From the NCBI RefSeq assembly GCF_001954135.1, contig NZ_MBEQ01000101.1, forward strand, positions 1 through 50,976: a stretch of DNA of 50,976 bases, given 5' to 3'. The DNA is from Mycobacterium sp. GA-1841. GTDB lineage: Bacteria; Actinomycetota; Actinomycetes; Mycobacteriales; Mycobacteriaceae. The position numbers and the translations under genes were made by a program. This document shows, piece after piece, positions 23,617 through 31,820 of this stretch; positions within the stretch are counted from its first letter, which is position 1, and each line of letters begins with the position of its first letter. The notes beneath the pieces are model-generated. The model was not told where the DNA came from. It searched no databases and worked only from the letters and a program-made list of their open reading frames with translations.

Positions 23617-24287
23617 TGCGGTATCTGCTGAACCACCTCGACGACCTGTGGACACTGACCGTCGTGCATCTGCGGTTGTCGCTCGTGCCGATCGTGTTGG
23701 GTCTGCTGATCGCGGTCCCGTTGGGTGCGGCGGTGCAGCGCACCACCGCGCTGCGGCGCCTTTCCACCCTGACCGCCAGCATCATCTTCACGATCCCGTC
23801 GCTGGCGTTGTTCGTGGTGCTCCCGCTGGTCATCCCGACGCGCATCTTGGATGAAGCCAATGTCATTGTGGCGCTGACACTTTACACCACCGCGCTGTTG
23901 GTGCGGGCAGTGCCGGAGGCGCTCGACGCGGTACCCGAGCCGGTGCGTGACGCAGCCACCGCGATCGGCTACCGACCGCTGGTGCGGATGCTCAAAGTGG
24001 AACTTCCGCTGGCCATCCCGGTGCTCGTGGCGGGGCTGCGGGTGGTCGCGGTCACGAACATCTCGATGGTGTCGGTCGGTTCGGTGATCGGCATCGGCGG
24101 CCTGGGGACCTGGTTCACCGAGGGCTATCAGTCCAACAAGAGCGATCAGATCATCGCCGGGATCATCGCGATCTTCGTGCTGGCCGTCGTCGTCGACACG
24201 CTCATCATGTTGGTCGGCAAGGCCATCACGCCGTGGAATCGCAAGCCCAGGACCGCCCGCGTACCTCGTATCAAGGCGGCCGCATGA
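23616..24287 (+). CDS. proW: Osmoprotectant ABC importer permease ProW
   Basis: A 223-residue inner-membrane permease of the OpuAB type with about six hydrophobic segments. The ATPase-contact EAA-like loop is VPEPVRDAATAIGYRPLVRM, and the conserved GIGGLGTWFTEGYQ follows. ATG 23616 is preferred over GTG 23613 because GGAG at 23607-23610 then sits at a workable distance. The A of ATG is also the last base of the proV stop. It should dimerise with ProZ. Confidence 0.9.
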   Translation: MRYLLNHLDDLWTLTVVHLRLSLVPIVLGLLIAVPLGAAVQRTTALRRLSTLTASIIFTIPSLALFVVLPLVIPTRILDEANVIVALTLYTTALLVRAVPEALDAVPEPVRDAATAIGYRPLVRMLKVELPLAIPVLVAGLRVVAVTNISMVSVGSVIGIGGLGTWFTEGYQSNKSDQIIAGIIAIFVLAVVVDTLIMLVGKAITPWNRKPRTARVPRIKAAA

Positions 24288-24313
24288 GCGAAGCTTGCGA
24301 GGGGGCCGCATGA
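24284..24313 (+). other. Nine-residue mini-ORF linking proW and proZ
   Basis: ATG 24284 overlaps the proW stop (ATGA). The frame encodes MSEACEGAA, and its TGA overlaps the proZ start (ATGA at 24310). The 26-bp unit is flanked by direct repeats GGCCGCATGA (24278-24287 and 24304-24313), as if a short duplication had separated two genes that once overlapped. It may relay ribosomes into proZ. Confidence 0.4.
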
Positions 24314-25104
24314 ATTTTCTGCAGCAGGCTCTCGATTTCATCTTCACCGCGGCCAATTGGGCCGGGCCCGCCGGACTCGGTGCCCGCCTGCTCGAGCACC
24401 TGGAGTACACCGTCGTCGCAGTGGCGGCCTCGGCGGTGATCGCGATCCCGATCGGGTTGATCATCGGGCATACCGGGCGCGGCACCTTCCTGGTGGTCAC
24501 CGGGGTCAACGCGTTGCGGGCCCTGCCCACGCTCGGGGTGCTGCTGCTCGGGGTGCTGCTGTGGGGGCTCGGGTTGGTGCCACCGACGGTCGCGCTGATG
24601 CTGCTGGGCATCCCGCCGCTGCTGGCCGGAACCTACGCCGGCGTCGCGAATGTCGATCCCGCCGTGGTGGACGCGGCCCGGTCGATGGGGATGACCGAAC
24701 GCCGGGTGCTACTGCGGGTCGAGGTGCCCAATGCGCTGCCGCTGATCGTGGGAGGGCTGCGTACCGCGACGTTGCAGATCGTGGCGACCGCGACGGTGGC
24801 TGCCTATGCCAGCCTCGGCGGGCTGGGCCGGTATCTCATCGACGGAATCAAGGTGCGCCAGTTCCACATCGCGTTGGTGGGTGCGCTCATGGTGACGGCG
24901 CTGGCGTTGATCCTCGATGCCGCGCTCGCGTTCGCGGTGTGGCTGTCGGTGCCCGGTAGTGGCCGGTTGGGAGGATGGCGCCGGATGCCGCAGCCGTTGC
25001 TCGACGACGAGGTGGTGCTCGGGTCGCGGTCCGCGCGGCTTCGGCGCGGGAGTTCCGGACTCGGCTACGAAGGCCGAGCGCCGTCGCATACGGTAGAAGG
25101 GTGA
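24310..25104 (+). CDS. proZ: Osmoprotectant ABC importer permease ProZ
   Basis: A 264-residue second permease of the importer, with an N-terminal amphipathic entry (MNFLQQALDFIFTAANW) and about six membrane spans. The EAA-like loop is NVDPAVVDAARSMGMTERRV, and ASLGGLGRYLIDGI matches the last conserved segment. A hydrophilic Arg/Ser/Gly-rich tail of about 45 residues extends past the last helix and overlaps a promoter for the next gene. Its stop overlaps GTG 25101. Confidence 0.9.
   Translation: MNFLQQALDFIFTAANWAGPAGLGARLLEHLEYTVVAVAASAVIAIPIGLIIGHTGRGTFLVVTGVNALRALPTLGVLLLGVLLWGLGLVPPTVALMLLGIPPLLAGTYAGVANVDPAVVDAARSMGMTERRVLLRVEVPNALPLIVGGLRTATLQIVATATVAAYASLGGLGRYLIDGIKVRQFHIALVGALMVTALALILDAALAFAVWLSVPGSGRLGGWRRMPQPLLDDEVVLGSRSARLRRGSSGLGYEGRAPSHTVEG
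25089..25094 (+). promoter_or_regulatory. Candidate internal -10 for the gene at 25101
   Basis: TACGGT followed by AGAAGG and GTG 25101. AGAAGG lies too close to act as a normal Shine-Dalgarno, so leaderless transcription from inside proZ is the simpler reading. Confidence 0.45.
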
Positions 25105-25691
25105 GTGACCAGAAGGACAGTGCCTGGCCTGCCGTGTTGACGTGGCGGGCGCACGACGAACCTCGAATGGAGTCTGTTCGGGTTCAGTTGTCGGGCAACC
25201 GGATCAAGGCGTACGGCCGGATCGTGGCCGCCTCCACTGACGCTCACCCGGCGTTCTCGGCGTCCTATGACCTGGTCACCGATGAGACCGGCGCCACCAA
25301 GCGGCTGTCGCTGTCGGTCACCTTGGCCGAGCGTGAGCGGCAGCTCTCCATCGCGCGCGACGAAGAGAACATGTGGCTGGTGCAGGATCACAGCCAGACC
25401 AAACGGTCGGACTTCGGCGGGGCACTCGATGTCGACGTCGTGTTCAGCCCGTTCTTCAACGCCTTGCCGATCCGGCGGACCGGCCTGCATCAGCGGGCAG
25501 AGTCGATGACCCTTCCCGTGGTCTACGTCCGGTTGCCCGACTTCGCGGTGGAGACCGCCGACATCACTTACCGCAGCGCCGGACCCGACGTGCCCGGCGT
25601 GAAGCTGCGCTCGCCGCTCTCCGACACCACCGTCACCGTCGATCCCGACGGCTTCATCCTGGATTACCCAGGACTGGCTGAGCGGATCTGA
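25101..25691 (+). CDS. Putative glycolipid-binding protein (Rv3755c-like)
   Basis: A 196-residue soluble protein of the putative glycolipid-binding family (Rv3755c-like), a beta-rich fold whose biological ligand is not established. Segments seen are WRAHDEPRMESVRVQLSG, then FSASYDLVTDETGATKRLSL, DVDVVFSPFFNALPIRR and LPVVYVRLPDF. It overlaps proZ by 4 bp but may have its own promoter. Its 3' end overlaps the convergent tyrA gene by 38 bp. Confidence 0.8.
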   Translation: MSDQKDSAWPAVLTWRAHDEPRMESVRVQLSGNRIKAYGRIVAASTDAHPAFSASYDLVTDETGATKRLSLSVTLAERERQLSIARDEENMWLVQDHSQTKRSDFGGALDVDVVFSPFFNALPIRRTGLHQRAESMTLPVVYVRLPDFAVETADITYRSAGPDVPGVKLRSPLSDTTVTVDPDGFILDYPGLAERI

Positions 25692-26613
25692 TCACCCCGC
25701 CGGCACGTCCGGCGGCCGCCAGTTCGGCGCGCCAGTTGTTGACGCCGACCACCGTGGTGATGATCTCGGGCCGGCTGAAACTGTCGTAACGCATGCGGGC
25801 GGCGTGACCCGTCTCGACCAGATCGGCCACCGAACCCGTGGCCGCCAGCGTGTCCTTGGCGCGGGTGAGCAGTTCGATGCCGTGCTCCAAGGCGGGCAGC
25901 AGTTGATCGGCATTGGCCTCACACATGGCGCGCACCAGGTCGGGCGCGCTGGCCGCCACCCGCGTGCCGTCGCGGAATGAGCCGGCCGCCAGCGCGAAGG
26001 CCAGCGGCACCTCGCCGGCGATCAAGGCCAGAGTTTCGGCGAACATGTGCGGCAGGTGCGAGATGGTGGCCGCGGCGGCGTCGTGCTCGTCGGAGCGGGC
26101 CGGCACCACGACCGCATGACAATCCAAGGCCAGCTGCGCAACCAGTGTCCACACCTTCGCGTCGACGTGATCGTCGACGCTGACCACCCACGGTGCGCCG
26201 GTGAACAGCTTGGCGTCACCGGCGGCCCAGCCCGAGTGCGCGGTGCCGGCCATGGGATGGCCGCCGACGAAGTTCGGCAGCAACCCGAACCTGCCGACCT
26301 CGTCCAGAACCGCTCCTTTGACACTGGTGACGTCGGTCAACGGGCACTGCAGCGCGGTTTCGCGGATGTGCTCGAGCAGCTGCGGCAGCGCGGGCATCGG
26401 CACAGCCAGCACGATCAGGGCGTTGCGGTCGGCGGCCCGGTGCAGCGCTTCGTCGAGGTTCTCGGTGGCGTCGAAACCGTCGAACGTCGCGGCCGCGACG
26501 GCTTCCACCGACCGGTTGTAGCCGAAGACCTCACGACCGGCCCGGGTGGCAGCGCGCATGAGGGAACCGCCGATCAGGCCGAGACCCAGCACGCACACGG
26601 GTGTGTTCGTCAC
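25654..26613 (-). CDS. tyrA: Prephenate dehydrogenase TyrA
   Basis: A 319-residue NAD-dependent prephenate dehydrogenase that makes 4-hydroxyphenylpyruvate for tyrosine. The nucleotide loop is LGLGLIGGSLM. The substrate-site His is in GGHPMAGTAHSGW, with a second in ATISHLPHMFAE. No ACT or chorismate-mutase domain is attached. Start GTG 26613 gives the family's short N-terminus. Together with hisC2 it would complete tyrosine and phenylalanine formation, though the genes are 9 kb apart. Confidence 0.92.
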   Translation of the reverse strand: MTNTPVCVLGLGLIGGSLMRAATRAGREVFGYNRSVEAVAAATFDGFDATENLDEALHRAADRNALIVLAVPMPALPQLLEHIRETALQCPLTDVTSVKGAVLDEVGRFGLLPNFVGGHPMAGTAHSGWAAGDAKLFTGAPWVVSVDDHVDAKVWTLVAQLALDCHAVVVPARSDEHDAAAATISHLPHMFAETLALIAGEVPLAFALAAGSFRDGTRVAASAPDLVRAMCEANADQLLPALEHGIELLTRAKDTLAATGSVADLVETGHAARMRYDSFSRPEIITTVVGVNNWRAELAAAGRAGGVIRSAQPVLGNPG

Positions 26614-26683
26614 GCTTCAAGGTTGGCATACCGGTGCTGGTGGTGCCGAGGGTGATCCCTGGTCAAAATCGCTGGTCGGCGAC

Positions 26684-26689
26684 TACCGT
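26684..26689 (+). promoter_or_regulatory. Candidate -10 for the tadA pair
   Basis: TACCGT, 8 nt before ATG 26698, suggesting a leaderless transcript. Confidence 0.45.
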
Positions 26690-26697
26690 AGGCGGGC

Positions 26698-27204
26698 ATG
26701 GGAGCACAGCGTGCGCCGGCAGACCTGCCTGATGGCTTCGGGGTGGCCGTTGTCCGGGAGGACGGCAAGTGGCGGTGTGCGCCCATGCGTTCGGCATCGC
26801 TGAAGAGTCTGACCGCCGCCGAGACCGAGCTTCGTGAGTTGCGCAGCTCCGGTGCAGTGTTCGGGCTGCTCGACGTGGACGACGAGTTCTTCGTGATCGT
26901 GCGGCCGGCACCTGGCCGGACCCGGCTGCTGCTGTCGGATGCCACCGCCGCGCTGGACTACGACATCGCCGCGGAGGCCCTGGAGAACCTGGACGCCGAC
27001 CTGGAAGAAGAGGACCTCGAGGACACCGACCCGTTCGAGGAGGGCGATCTGTCGGTGCTGTCCGACATCGGTCTGCACGAGGATGTGCTCGGCGTGATCC
27101 TGTCCGAGATCGACCTGTACGCCGATGAGCAGATCGGCCGGATCGCCCGGGAGATGGGCTTCGCCGACGAGCTGGCCGCGGTGCTCGACCGGCTGGGACG
27201 GTGA
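26698..27204 (+). CDS. tRNA adenosine deaminase-associated protein
   Basis: A 168-residue protein of the actinobacterial family always found next to tadA (Rv3753c-like). The N-terminal half is a compact alpha/beta unit (RCAPMRSASLKSLTAAETEL, FGLLDVDDEFFVIVRPAPG). Residues 100-120 are strongly acidic (DLEEEDLEDTDPFEEGD), and a helical end (IGRIAREMGFADELAAVLDR) follows. It overlaps tadA as GTGA. A regulatory or partner role is inferred only from this linkage. Confidence 0.85.
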   Translation: MGAQRAPADLPDGFGVAVVREDGKWRCAPMRSASLKSLTAAETELRELRSSGAVFGLLDVDDEFFVIVRPAPGRTRLLLSDATAALDYDIAAEALENLDADLEEEDLEDTDPFEEGDLSVLSDIGLHEDVLGVILSEIDLYADEQIGRIAREMGFADELAAVLDRLGR

Positions 27205-27656
27205 GAGCCTCAGACGAGGCCCTGATCCGCAGCGCACTGGAGGCCGCCCGCACGGCCGGTCCGCGTGATGTGCCGATCGGCGCGGTGGTGTTCGCCACCG
27301 ACGGCACCGAGTTGGCCCGTGCCGCCAATGTCCGTGAGGCCACCGGGGATCCGACCGGCCATGCCGAGATCGTGGCGATGCGTGAGGCCGCCCGGGTGCT
27401 CGGCGACGGCTGGCGGCTCGAAGGCGCGACGCTGGCGGTGACCGTCGAACCGTGCACGATGTGCGCGGGCGCGCTGGTGTTGGCCCGGGTGGCGCGGGTG
27501 GTGTTCGGGGCGTGGGAACCCAAGACCGGGGCGGTCGGTTCACTGTGGGACGTGGTGCGCGACCGTCGGCTCAACCACCGTCCCGAGGTGGTCGGCGGGG
27601 TGCTGGCCGACGAGTGCGCGGCGCTGCTGGAGGAGTTCTTCGCGGCCCAGCGGTGA
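27201..27656 (+). CDS. tadA: tRNA-specific adenosine deaminase TadA
   Basis: A 151-residue zinc deaminase converting A34 to inosine in tRNA-Arg(ACG), whose gene is at 16866-16938 in this window. The zinc/catalytic motif HAEIVAM and the PCTMCAGAL cysteine pair are intact. FGAWEPKTGAVGSLWDV and LNHRPEVVGGVLADECAALL are typical of TadA. Start GTG 27201 overlaps the partner gene. Confidence 0.93.
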   Translation: MRASDEALIRSALEAARTAGPRDVPIGAVVFATDGTELARAANVREATGDPTGHAEIVAMREAARVLGDGWRLEGATLAVTVEPCTMCAGALVLARVARVVFGAWEPKTGAVGSLWDVVRDRRLNHRPEVVGGVLADECAALLEEFFAAQR

Positions 27657-27667
27657 TCCGCGCCGCC

Positions 27668-27722
27668 GAGCGTGAACAAGATCGCGAGTTTTCGCCCGAT
27701 CTTCGCCATCTTCTTCACACTC
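27668..27722. repeat. Large imperfect intergenic hairpin after tadA
   Basis: The arms at 27668-27687 and 27703-27722 pair at 17 of 20 positions around a 15-nt loop containing TTTT. It begins 12 bp after the tadA stop and may end its transcript. The design resembles the hairpin at 17012-17074. Confidence 0.5.
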
Positions 27723-27777
27723 ACGGCCCGAGTGTGAGCGCCGGAGGCGCGATTAGGGCTTGACGGCCCTCGCCCGG

Positions 27778-27783
27778 TAAGCT
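27778..27783 (+). promoter_or_regulatory. Candidate -10 of tRNA-Ser(CGA)
   Basis: TAAGCT, 7 nt before the mature tRNA 5' end at 27791, the same arrangement as for tRNA-Ser(UGA). A TTGACG at 27760 is only 12 nt away and too close to be a normal -35. Confidence 0.5.
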
Positions 27784-27790
27784 GCCACAC

Positions 27791-27881
27791 GGTGGCGTGT
27801 CCGAGCGGCCTAAGGAGCACGCCTCGAAAGCGTGTGACGGGTAACCCCCGTCCGAGGGTTCAAATCCCTCCGCCACCGCCA
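27791..27881 (+). tRNA. tRNA-Ser(CGA)
   Basis: Acceptor GGTGGCG (27791-27797) pairs with CGCCACC (27871-27877), then G and encoded CCA. The anticodon stem CACGC/GCGTG has loop CTCGAAA, anticodon CGA at 27825-27827, reading UCG, a frequent serine codon at this GC content. The acceptor and T arms match those of tRNA-Ser(UGA). Confidence 0.97.
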
Positions 27882-27884
27882 TAG

Positions 27885-27919
27885 AAACCCGCACCTGTAT
27901 CGCAGGTAGCGGGTTTTTT
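27885..27919 (+). terminator. Intrinsic terminator of tRNA-Ser(CGA)
   Basis: AAACCCGC (27885-27892) pairs with GCGGGTTT (27909-27916). An inner ACCTG/CAGGT stem extends it, and a T-tract ends at 27919. From 27920 to 28158 I see no gene. Confidence 0.88.
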
Positions 27920-28158
27920 GTGGCTCCGGCGTCGCACCCTTTCCTGCGCACTGCGACGAGTGTGTAGGTTTTGGGTGCCGAGAAGGCGTGATCGAGGCGA
28001 AAAGCTACACGTTCGTCGCAGTGTTTGGCGCGGGACCTCTCGGCGGACTCTCCCTTGAGTCCCGCCCACCGGCGACAACCGCAGCACCGGGATGGTCCGA
28101 ATTGCCACATCATCGCGATGTCACTGTCGGTTCTGGCATACCAGCGTTGAATGGGTCC

Positions 28159-29514
28159 ATGGAACTGATGTCGCCCACCGATTCGATGTTTCTGATCGCC
28201 GAGACGCGGGAGCATCCGTTCCACGTCGGTGGCCTCGCGCTCTACGAACCTCCGGCGGGTGCGGACCGCGAATTCGCGCGGGAGTTGCACGCGGACATGG
28301 TGGCGCAGACGGATTTCGAGCCGGTGTTCCGCAAGCACCCGGCCACGATCCTCGGCGGAATCGCCAACTTCAGTTGGACTTACGACGACGACGTCGACCT
28401 CGACTACCACCTACGCCGGTCGGCGCTGCCGACTCCGGGCCGGGTGCGCGACCTGCTGGAGCTGACGAGCAGGCTGCACGGCGGCCTGCTCGACCGGCAC
28501 CGTCCGCTGTGGGAGGCGCACCTGATCGAGGGCCTCGCCGACGGGCGGTTCGCGGTGTACACCAAGATGCACCACTCGTTGATCGACGGGGTGTCGGCGC
28601 TCAAGTTGCTGATGCGCACACTGTCGGAGGACCCGGCCGACACCGAGGTGCGGGTGCCGTGGGCGCTGCCGCGCAAGAAACGGCCACGCGAAAACTCGTC
28701 GCTGATGAGAACGGCCTCGGACGCGGTCGGCTCGGTCGCCGGGTTGGCGCCGTCGACGGTCAAGCTGGCCCGCTCGGCGCTGCTGGAGCAGCAGCTCACG
28801 TTGCCGTTCGCAGCGCCCAAGACCATGTTCAACGTCAAGATCGGTGGTGCGCGCCGGGTCGCGGCGCAGTCGTGGCCGTTGGAGCGGTTCCAGCGGATCT
28901 CGCGGTCCGCCGGATTCACCGTCAACGACGTGGTGCTCGCGGTGTGTGCCGGGGCGTTGCGGGCCTACCTGCTGGAGCAGGATGCGCTGCCTGACCGATC
29001 GCTGATCGCCATGGTGCCGGTGAGCCTGCGCGCCGAGCACGAGGCCGACGCCGGCGGCAATATGGTCGGCACGGTGCTGTGCAATCTGGGCACCGACCTC
29101 GAGGATCCGGCGGACCGGCTCACCGCGGTCGGCGAGTCGATGCGTGGCAACAAGAAGGTGTTCTCCGAGTTGCCCCGGGTTCAGGCCCTGGCACTGTCGG
29201 CGCTGATGATCGCGCCACTGGGTCTCAATGCGTTCCCCGGTTTCGTCAAGACCACGTCGCCGCCGTTCAACCTGGTCATCTCGAACGTGCCGGGCCCGCG
29301 GCATCCGTTGTACTGGAAGGGCGCCCGGCTCGACGGCAACTATCCGCTCTCGATCGCGCTGGACGGGCAGGCCATGAACATCACGTTGGCCACCAACGCC
29401 GACAATCTTGATTTCGGCCTGGTCGGTTGCCGGCGCAGTGTGCCGCACCTGCAGCGGATGCTCAGCCATCTTGAGGATTCCCTCAAGGCACTTGAGGTGG
29501 CGACGGGCTCCTGA
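28159..29514 (+). CDS. Wax ester synthase/diacylglycerol acyltransferase
   Basis: A 451-residue WS/DGAT (Tgs family) enzyme that esterifies diacylglycerol or fatty alcohols with acyl-CoA. The start MELMSPTDSMFLIAETREH and the catalytic HHxxxDG motif (YTKMHHSLIDGVSALKLL) are typical. Later conserved segments are GFTVNDVVLAVCAGALRAYL and NLVISNVPGPRHPLYWKGA. ATG 28159 agrees with the family's N-terminus; the frame continues upstream into non-coding DNA. It stands alone, 53 bp before the dehydratase operon, and fits a storage-lipid role. Confidence 0.92.
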   Translation: MELMSPTDSMFLIAETREHPFHVGGLALYEPPAGADREFARELHADMVAQTDFEPVFRKHPATILGGIANFSWTYDDDVDLDYHLRRSALPTPGRVRDLLELTSRLHGGLLDRHRPLWEAHLIEGLADGRFAVYTKMHHSLIDGVSALKLLMRTLSEDPADTEVRVPWALPRKKRPRENSSLMRTASDAVGSVAGLAPSTVKLARSALLEQQLTLPFAAPKTMFNVKIGGARRVAAQSWPLERFQRISRSAGFTVNDVVLAVCAGALRAYLLEQDALPDRSLIAMVPVSLRAEHEADAGGNMVGTVLCNLGTDLEDPADRLTAVGESMRGNKKVFSELPRVQALALSALMIAPLGLNAFPGFVKTTSPPFNLVISNVPGPRHPLYWKGARLDGNYPLSIALDGQAMNITLATNADNLDFGLVGCRRSVPHLQRMLSHLEDSLKALEVATGS

Positions 29515-29567
29515 CCAAAGGCGTATTGGGTAGACCAAATAGTGTTCAGAGCGCAAAATGGTCTCCC

Positions 29568-31820
29568 GTGACGGACGACGGCGGTGCCTACCTCGGCAGG
29601 ATGCGGATCCTTGATGCCAAGCCGGTGAACCTCGACGGCTTCAGCGTCGCCAATCCCGACTTCGGACTGGTCGCGATGTCCAGCCCGAACGACCCGGAAC
29701 CGTCGCTGGTCATCGTCGACGGACTGGTCGTCGAGATGGACGGCAGGGCCGCGGCGGACTTCGACGTGATCGACGAGTTCATCGCCCGCTACGGCCTGGA
29801 CCTCGATGTCGCGGCGGAAGCGATGGCGCTCAGTGACGTCGAATTGGCCCGGCTGACCGTCGATCTGAACGTCCCCCGCGCCGAGGTGGTGCGGTTGATC
29901 GGCGGCACCACCCCGGCCAAGCTGGCCAAGGTCATCGCGCTGCTCAGCCCCGTCGAGATCCAGATGGCGATGGCCAAGATGCGGGCCCGGCGCACCCCGA
30001 GCAACCAGGCGCACGTCACCAATCAGCTCGACGATCCGATGCTGATCGCCGCCGACGCGGCCAGCGCGGTGGCCTATGGATTCCGTGAGGTGGAGACGAC
30101 GGTGCCGGTGCTCGGCGATGCGTCGTCGAATGCCGTTGCGCTGCTGATCGGCTCGCAGGTCGGTGTCCCCGGCGCGATGGCACAGTGCGCGATCGAGGAG
30201 GCGCTGGAGCTGCGGCTGGGGATGCGCGGGCTGACCAGTTACGCCGAGACCATCTCCATCTACGGCACCGAGCAGGTCTTCGTCGACGGTGACGACACGC
30301 CGTTCTCCAAGGCGATCCTGACGAGTGCCTACGCGTCGCGCGGTTTGAAGATGCGGGTCACCAGTGGTGGTGGCGCCGAAGTGTTGATGGGTGCGGCCGA
30401 GAAATGCTCGATTCTCTACCTGGAGTCGCGCTGTGTGTCGCTGGCCCGTGCCCTTGGCGCGCAAGGCGTGCAGAACGGCGGCATCGACGGGGTCGGGGTG
30501 GTGGCCTCGGTCCCCGAGGGGATGAAGGAACTGCTCGCCGAGAACCTGATGGTGATGATGCGGGATCTGGAGTCCTGCGCCGGCAACGACAACCTGATCT
30601 CCGAATCCGACATCCGGCGCAGCGCGCACACCCTGCCGGTACTGCTGGCCGGTGCGGATTTCATCTTCTCCGGCTTCGGCTCCATCCCGCGCTACGACAA
30701 CGCGTTCGCGCTGTCCAACTTCAACTCCGACGACATGGATGATTTCCTTGTCCTCCAACGGGACTGGGGCGCCGACGGCGGACTGCGCACGGTGACGCCC
30801 GGGCACCTGGCCACGGTGCGACGGCGGGCCGCGACGGCCGTGCAGGCGGTGTACCGCGACCTCGGTCTGGCCGATTTCGACGACAGCCACATCGAAGAGG
30901 TGGTGGTCGCCAACGGCTCGCGCGATCTGCCGCCGGGCGATCCGAAGGCCGTCGCGGAGGCCGCCAACGCGATCGAGGCCAAGCAACTCACCGTGTTCGA
31001 CATCGTCGCGTCCCTGCACCGCACCGGCTACACCGAAGAAGCCGAGGCGATCATGCGGCTCACCGTTGAACGCTTGCGCGGTGATCAGTTGCAGACGTCG
31101 GCGATCTTCGACGAGCAGTTCCGGGTGCTGTCCAAGGTCACCGATCCCAATGACTATGCCGGTCCGGGAACGGGTTACACGCTCACCGACCAGCGCCGCG
31201 CCGAGATCGACAACATCCGCCAACAGCGCAGCGCCGCCGAACTCACCACCGATCAGGCCGAGCATGCGGGCCACCTCGTGCTCACCGATGTCGAGCCGGC
31301 CCGCCAGGGCAGCGATCCGCGGGAGGTGGTCATCGGGCTGTCGCCGGCGCTGGGCCGCAGCGTCTGGCTGAGCCTGTGCGGCCTGCCGATCGGCGAGGTG
31401 ATCCGGCAGCTGTGCGCCGGCCTGGAGGAGGAGGGCTGCGTGCCCCGGTTCGTCCGGGTGCGCTCGACCATCGACGTCGGCCTGATCGGGCTGACCGCGG
31501 CCAAGTTGTCCGGCTCTGGCATCGGAATCGGATTGCAGGGCAAGGGCACCGCGCTGATCCACCGGCGAGACCTGGCGCCGCTGGCCAACCTGGAACTGTT
31601 CAGCGTGGCCCCGTTGCTGACCGCGCGCAATTATCGTGAGCTCGGTCGTAACGCGGCGCGGCACGCCAAGGGCATGGCGCCGGTACCGATTCTCACCGGC
31701 GGCACCGACGAGTCGATCTCGGCCCGTTATCACGCCCGTGCGGTGGCCCTGGTGGCGCTGGAACGTGAGGCGAGCGAGCCGGGGCAGGCGCCCGTGACTG
31801 TGGAGGTACGCCGGGCATGA
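29568..31820 (+). CDS. B12-dependent diol/glycerol dehydratase, large and medium subunits fused
   Basis: A 750-residue protein. Residues to about 540 match the large subunit (PduC/DhaB-like): ILDAKPVNLDGF, then MSSPNDPEPSLVIVDG, RYGLDLDVAAEAMAL, SGGGAEVLMGAAEKCSILYL and CAGNDNLISESDIRRSAH. From about 580 to the end it matches the medium subunit: DPREVVIGLSPALGRSVWLS and KGTALIHRRDLAPL. In most bacteria these are separate proteins of about 555 and 225 residues. The reaction is diol or glycerol to aldehyde, with adenosylcobalamin. GTG 29568 is chosen; ATG 29601 is an alternative that starts where many large subunits begin. A possible -10 (TAGTGT, 29540-29545) lies upstream. Confidence 0.88.
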   Translation: MTDDGGAYLGRMRILDAKPVNLDGFSVANPDFGLVAMSSPNDPEPSLVIVDGLVVEMDGRAAADFDVIDEFIARYGLDLDVAAEAMALSDVELARLTVDLNVPRAEVVRLIGGTTPAKLAKVIALLSPVEIQMAMAKMRARRTPSNQAHVTNQLDDPMLIAADAASAVAYGFREVETTVPVLGDASSNAVALLIGSQVGVPGAMAQCAIEEALELRLGMRGLTSYAETISIYGTEQVFVDGDDTPFSKAILTSAYASRGLKMRVTSGGGAEVLMGAAEKCSILYLESRCVSLARALGAQGVQNGGIDGVGVVASVPEGMKELLAENLMVMMRDLESCAGNDNLISESDIRRSAHTLPVLLAGADFIFSGFGSIPRYDNAFALSNFNSDDMDDFLVLQRDWGADGGLRTVTPGHLATVRRRAATAVQAVYRDLGLADFDDSHIEEVVVANGSRDLPPGDPKAVAEAANAIEAKQLTVFDIVASLHRTGYTEEAEAIMRLTVERLRGDQLQTSAIFDEQFRVLSKVTDPNDYAGPGTGYTLTDQRRAEIDNIRQQRSAAELTTDQAEHAGHLVLTDVEPARQGSDPREVVIGLSPALGRSVWLSLCGLPIGEVIRQLCAGLEEEGCVPRFVRVRSTIDVGLIGLTAAKLSGSGIGIGLQGKGTALIHRRDLAPLANLELFSVAPLLTARNYRELGRNAARHAKGMAPVPILTGGTDESISARYHARAVALVALEREASEPGQAPVTVEVRRA

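Noticed and set aside
27760..27783. TTGACG/TAAGCT as a full sigma-70 type promoter
   Set aside because: The spacer is only 12 nt; only the -10 part is kept.
8658..27881. tRNA genes as integrated-element attachment sites
   Set aside because: No integrase gene and no repeated tRNA 3' ends were seen near any of the four tRNAs.
29515..29567. Cobalamin riboswitch before the B12-dependent dehydratase
   Set aside because: The gap after the upstream gene is 53 bp, too short, and contains no B12-box.
29340..31733. A 797-codon open frame on the minus strand opposite the dehydratase gene
   Set aside because: It mirrors the GC-rich codons of the plus-strand gene, its product is His/Arg/Gln/Gly-rich without any known motif, and the plus-strand protein is clearly homologous to PduC/PduD.
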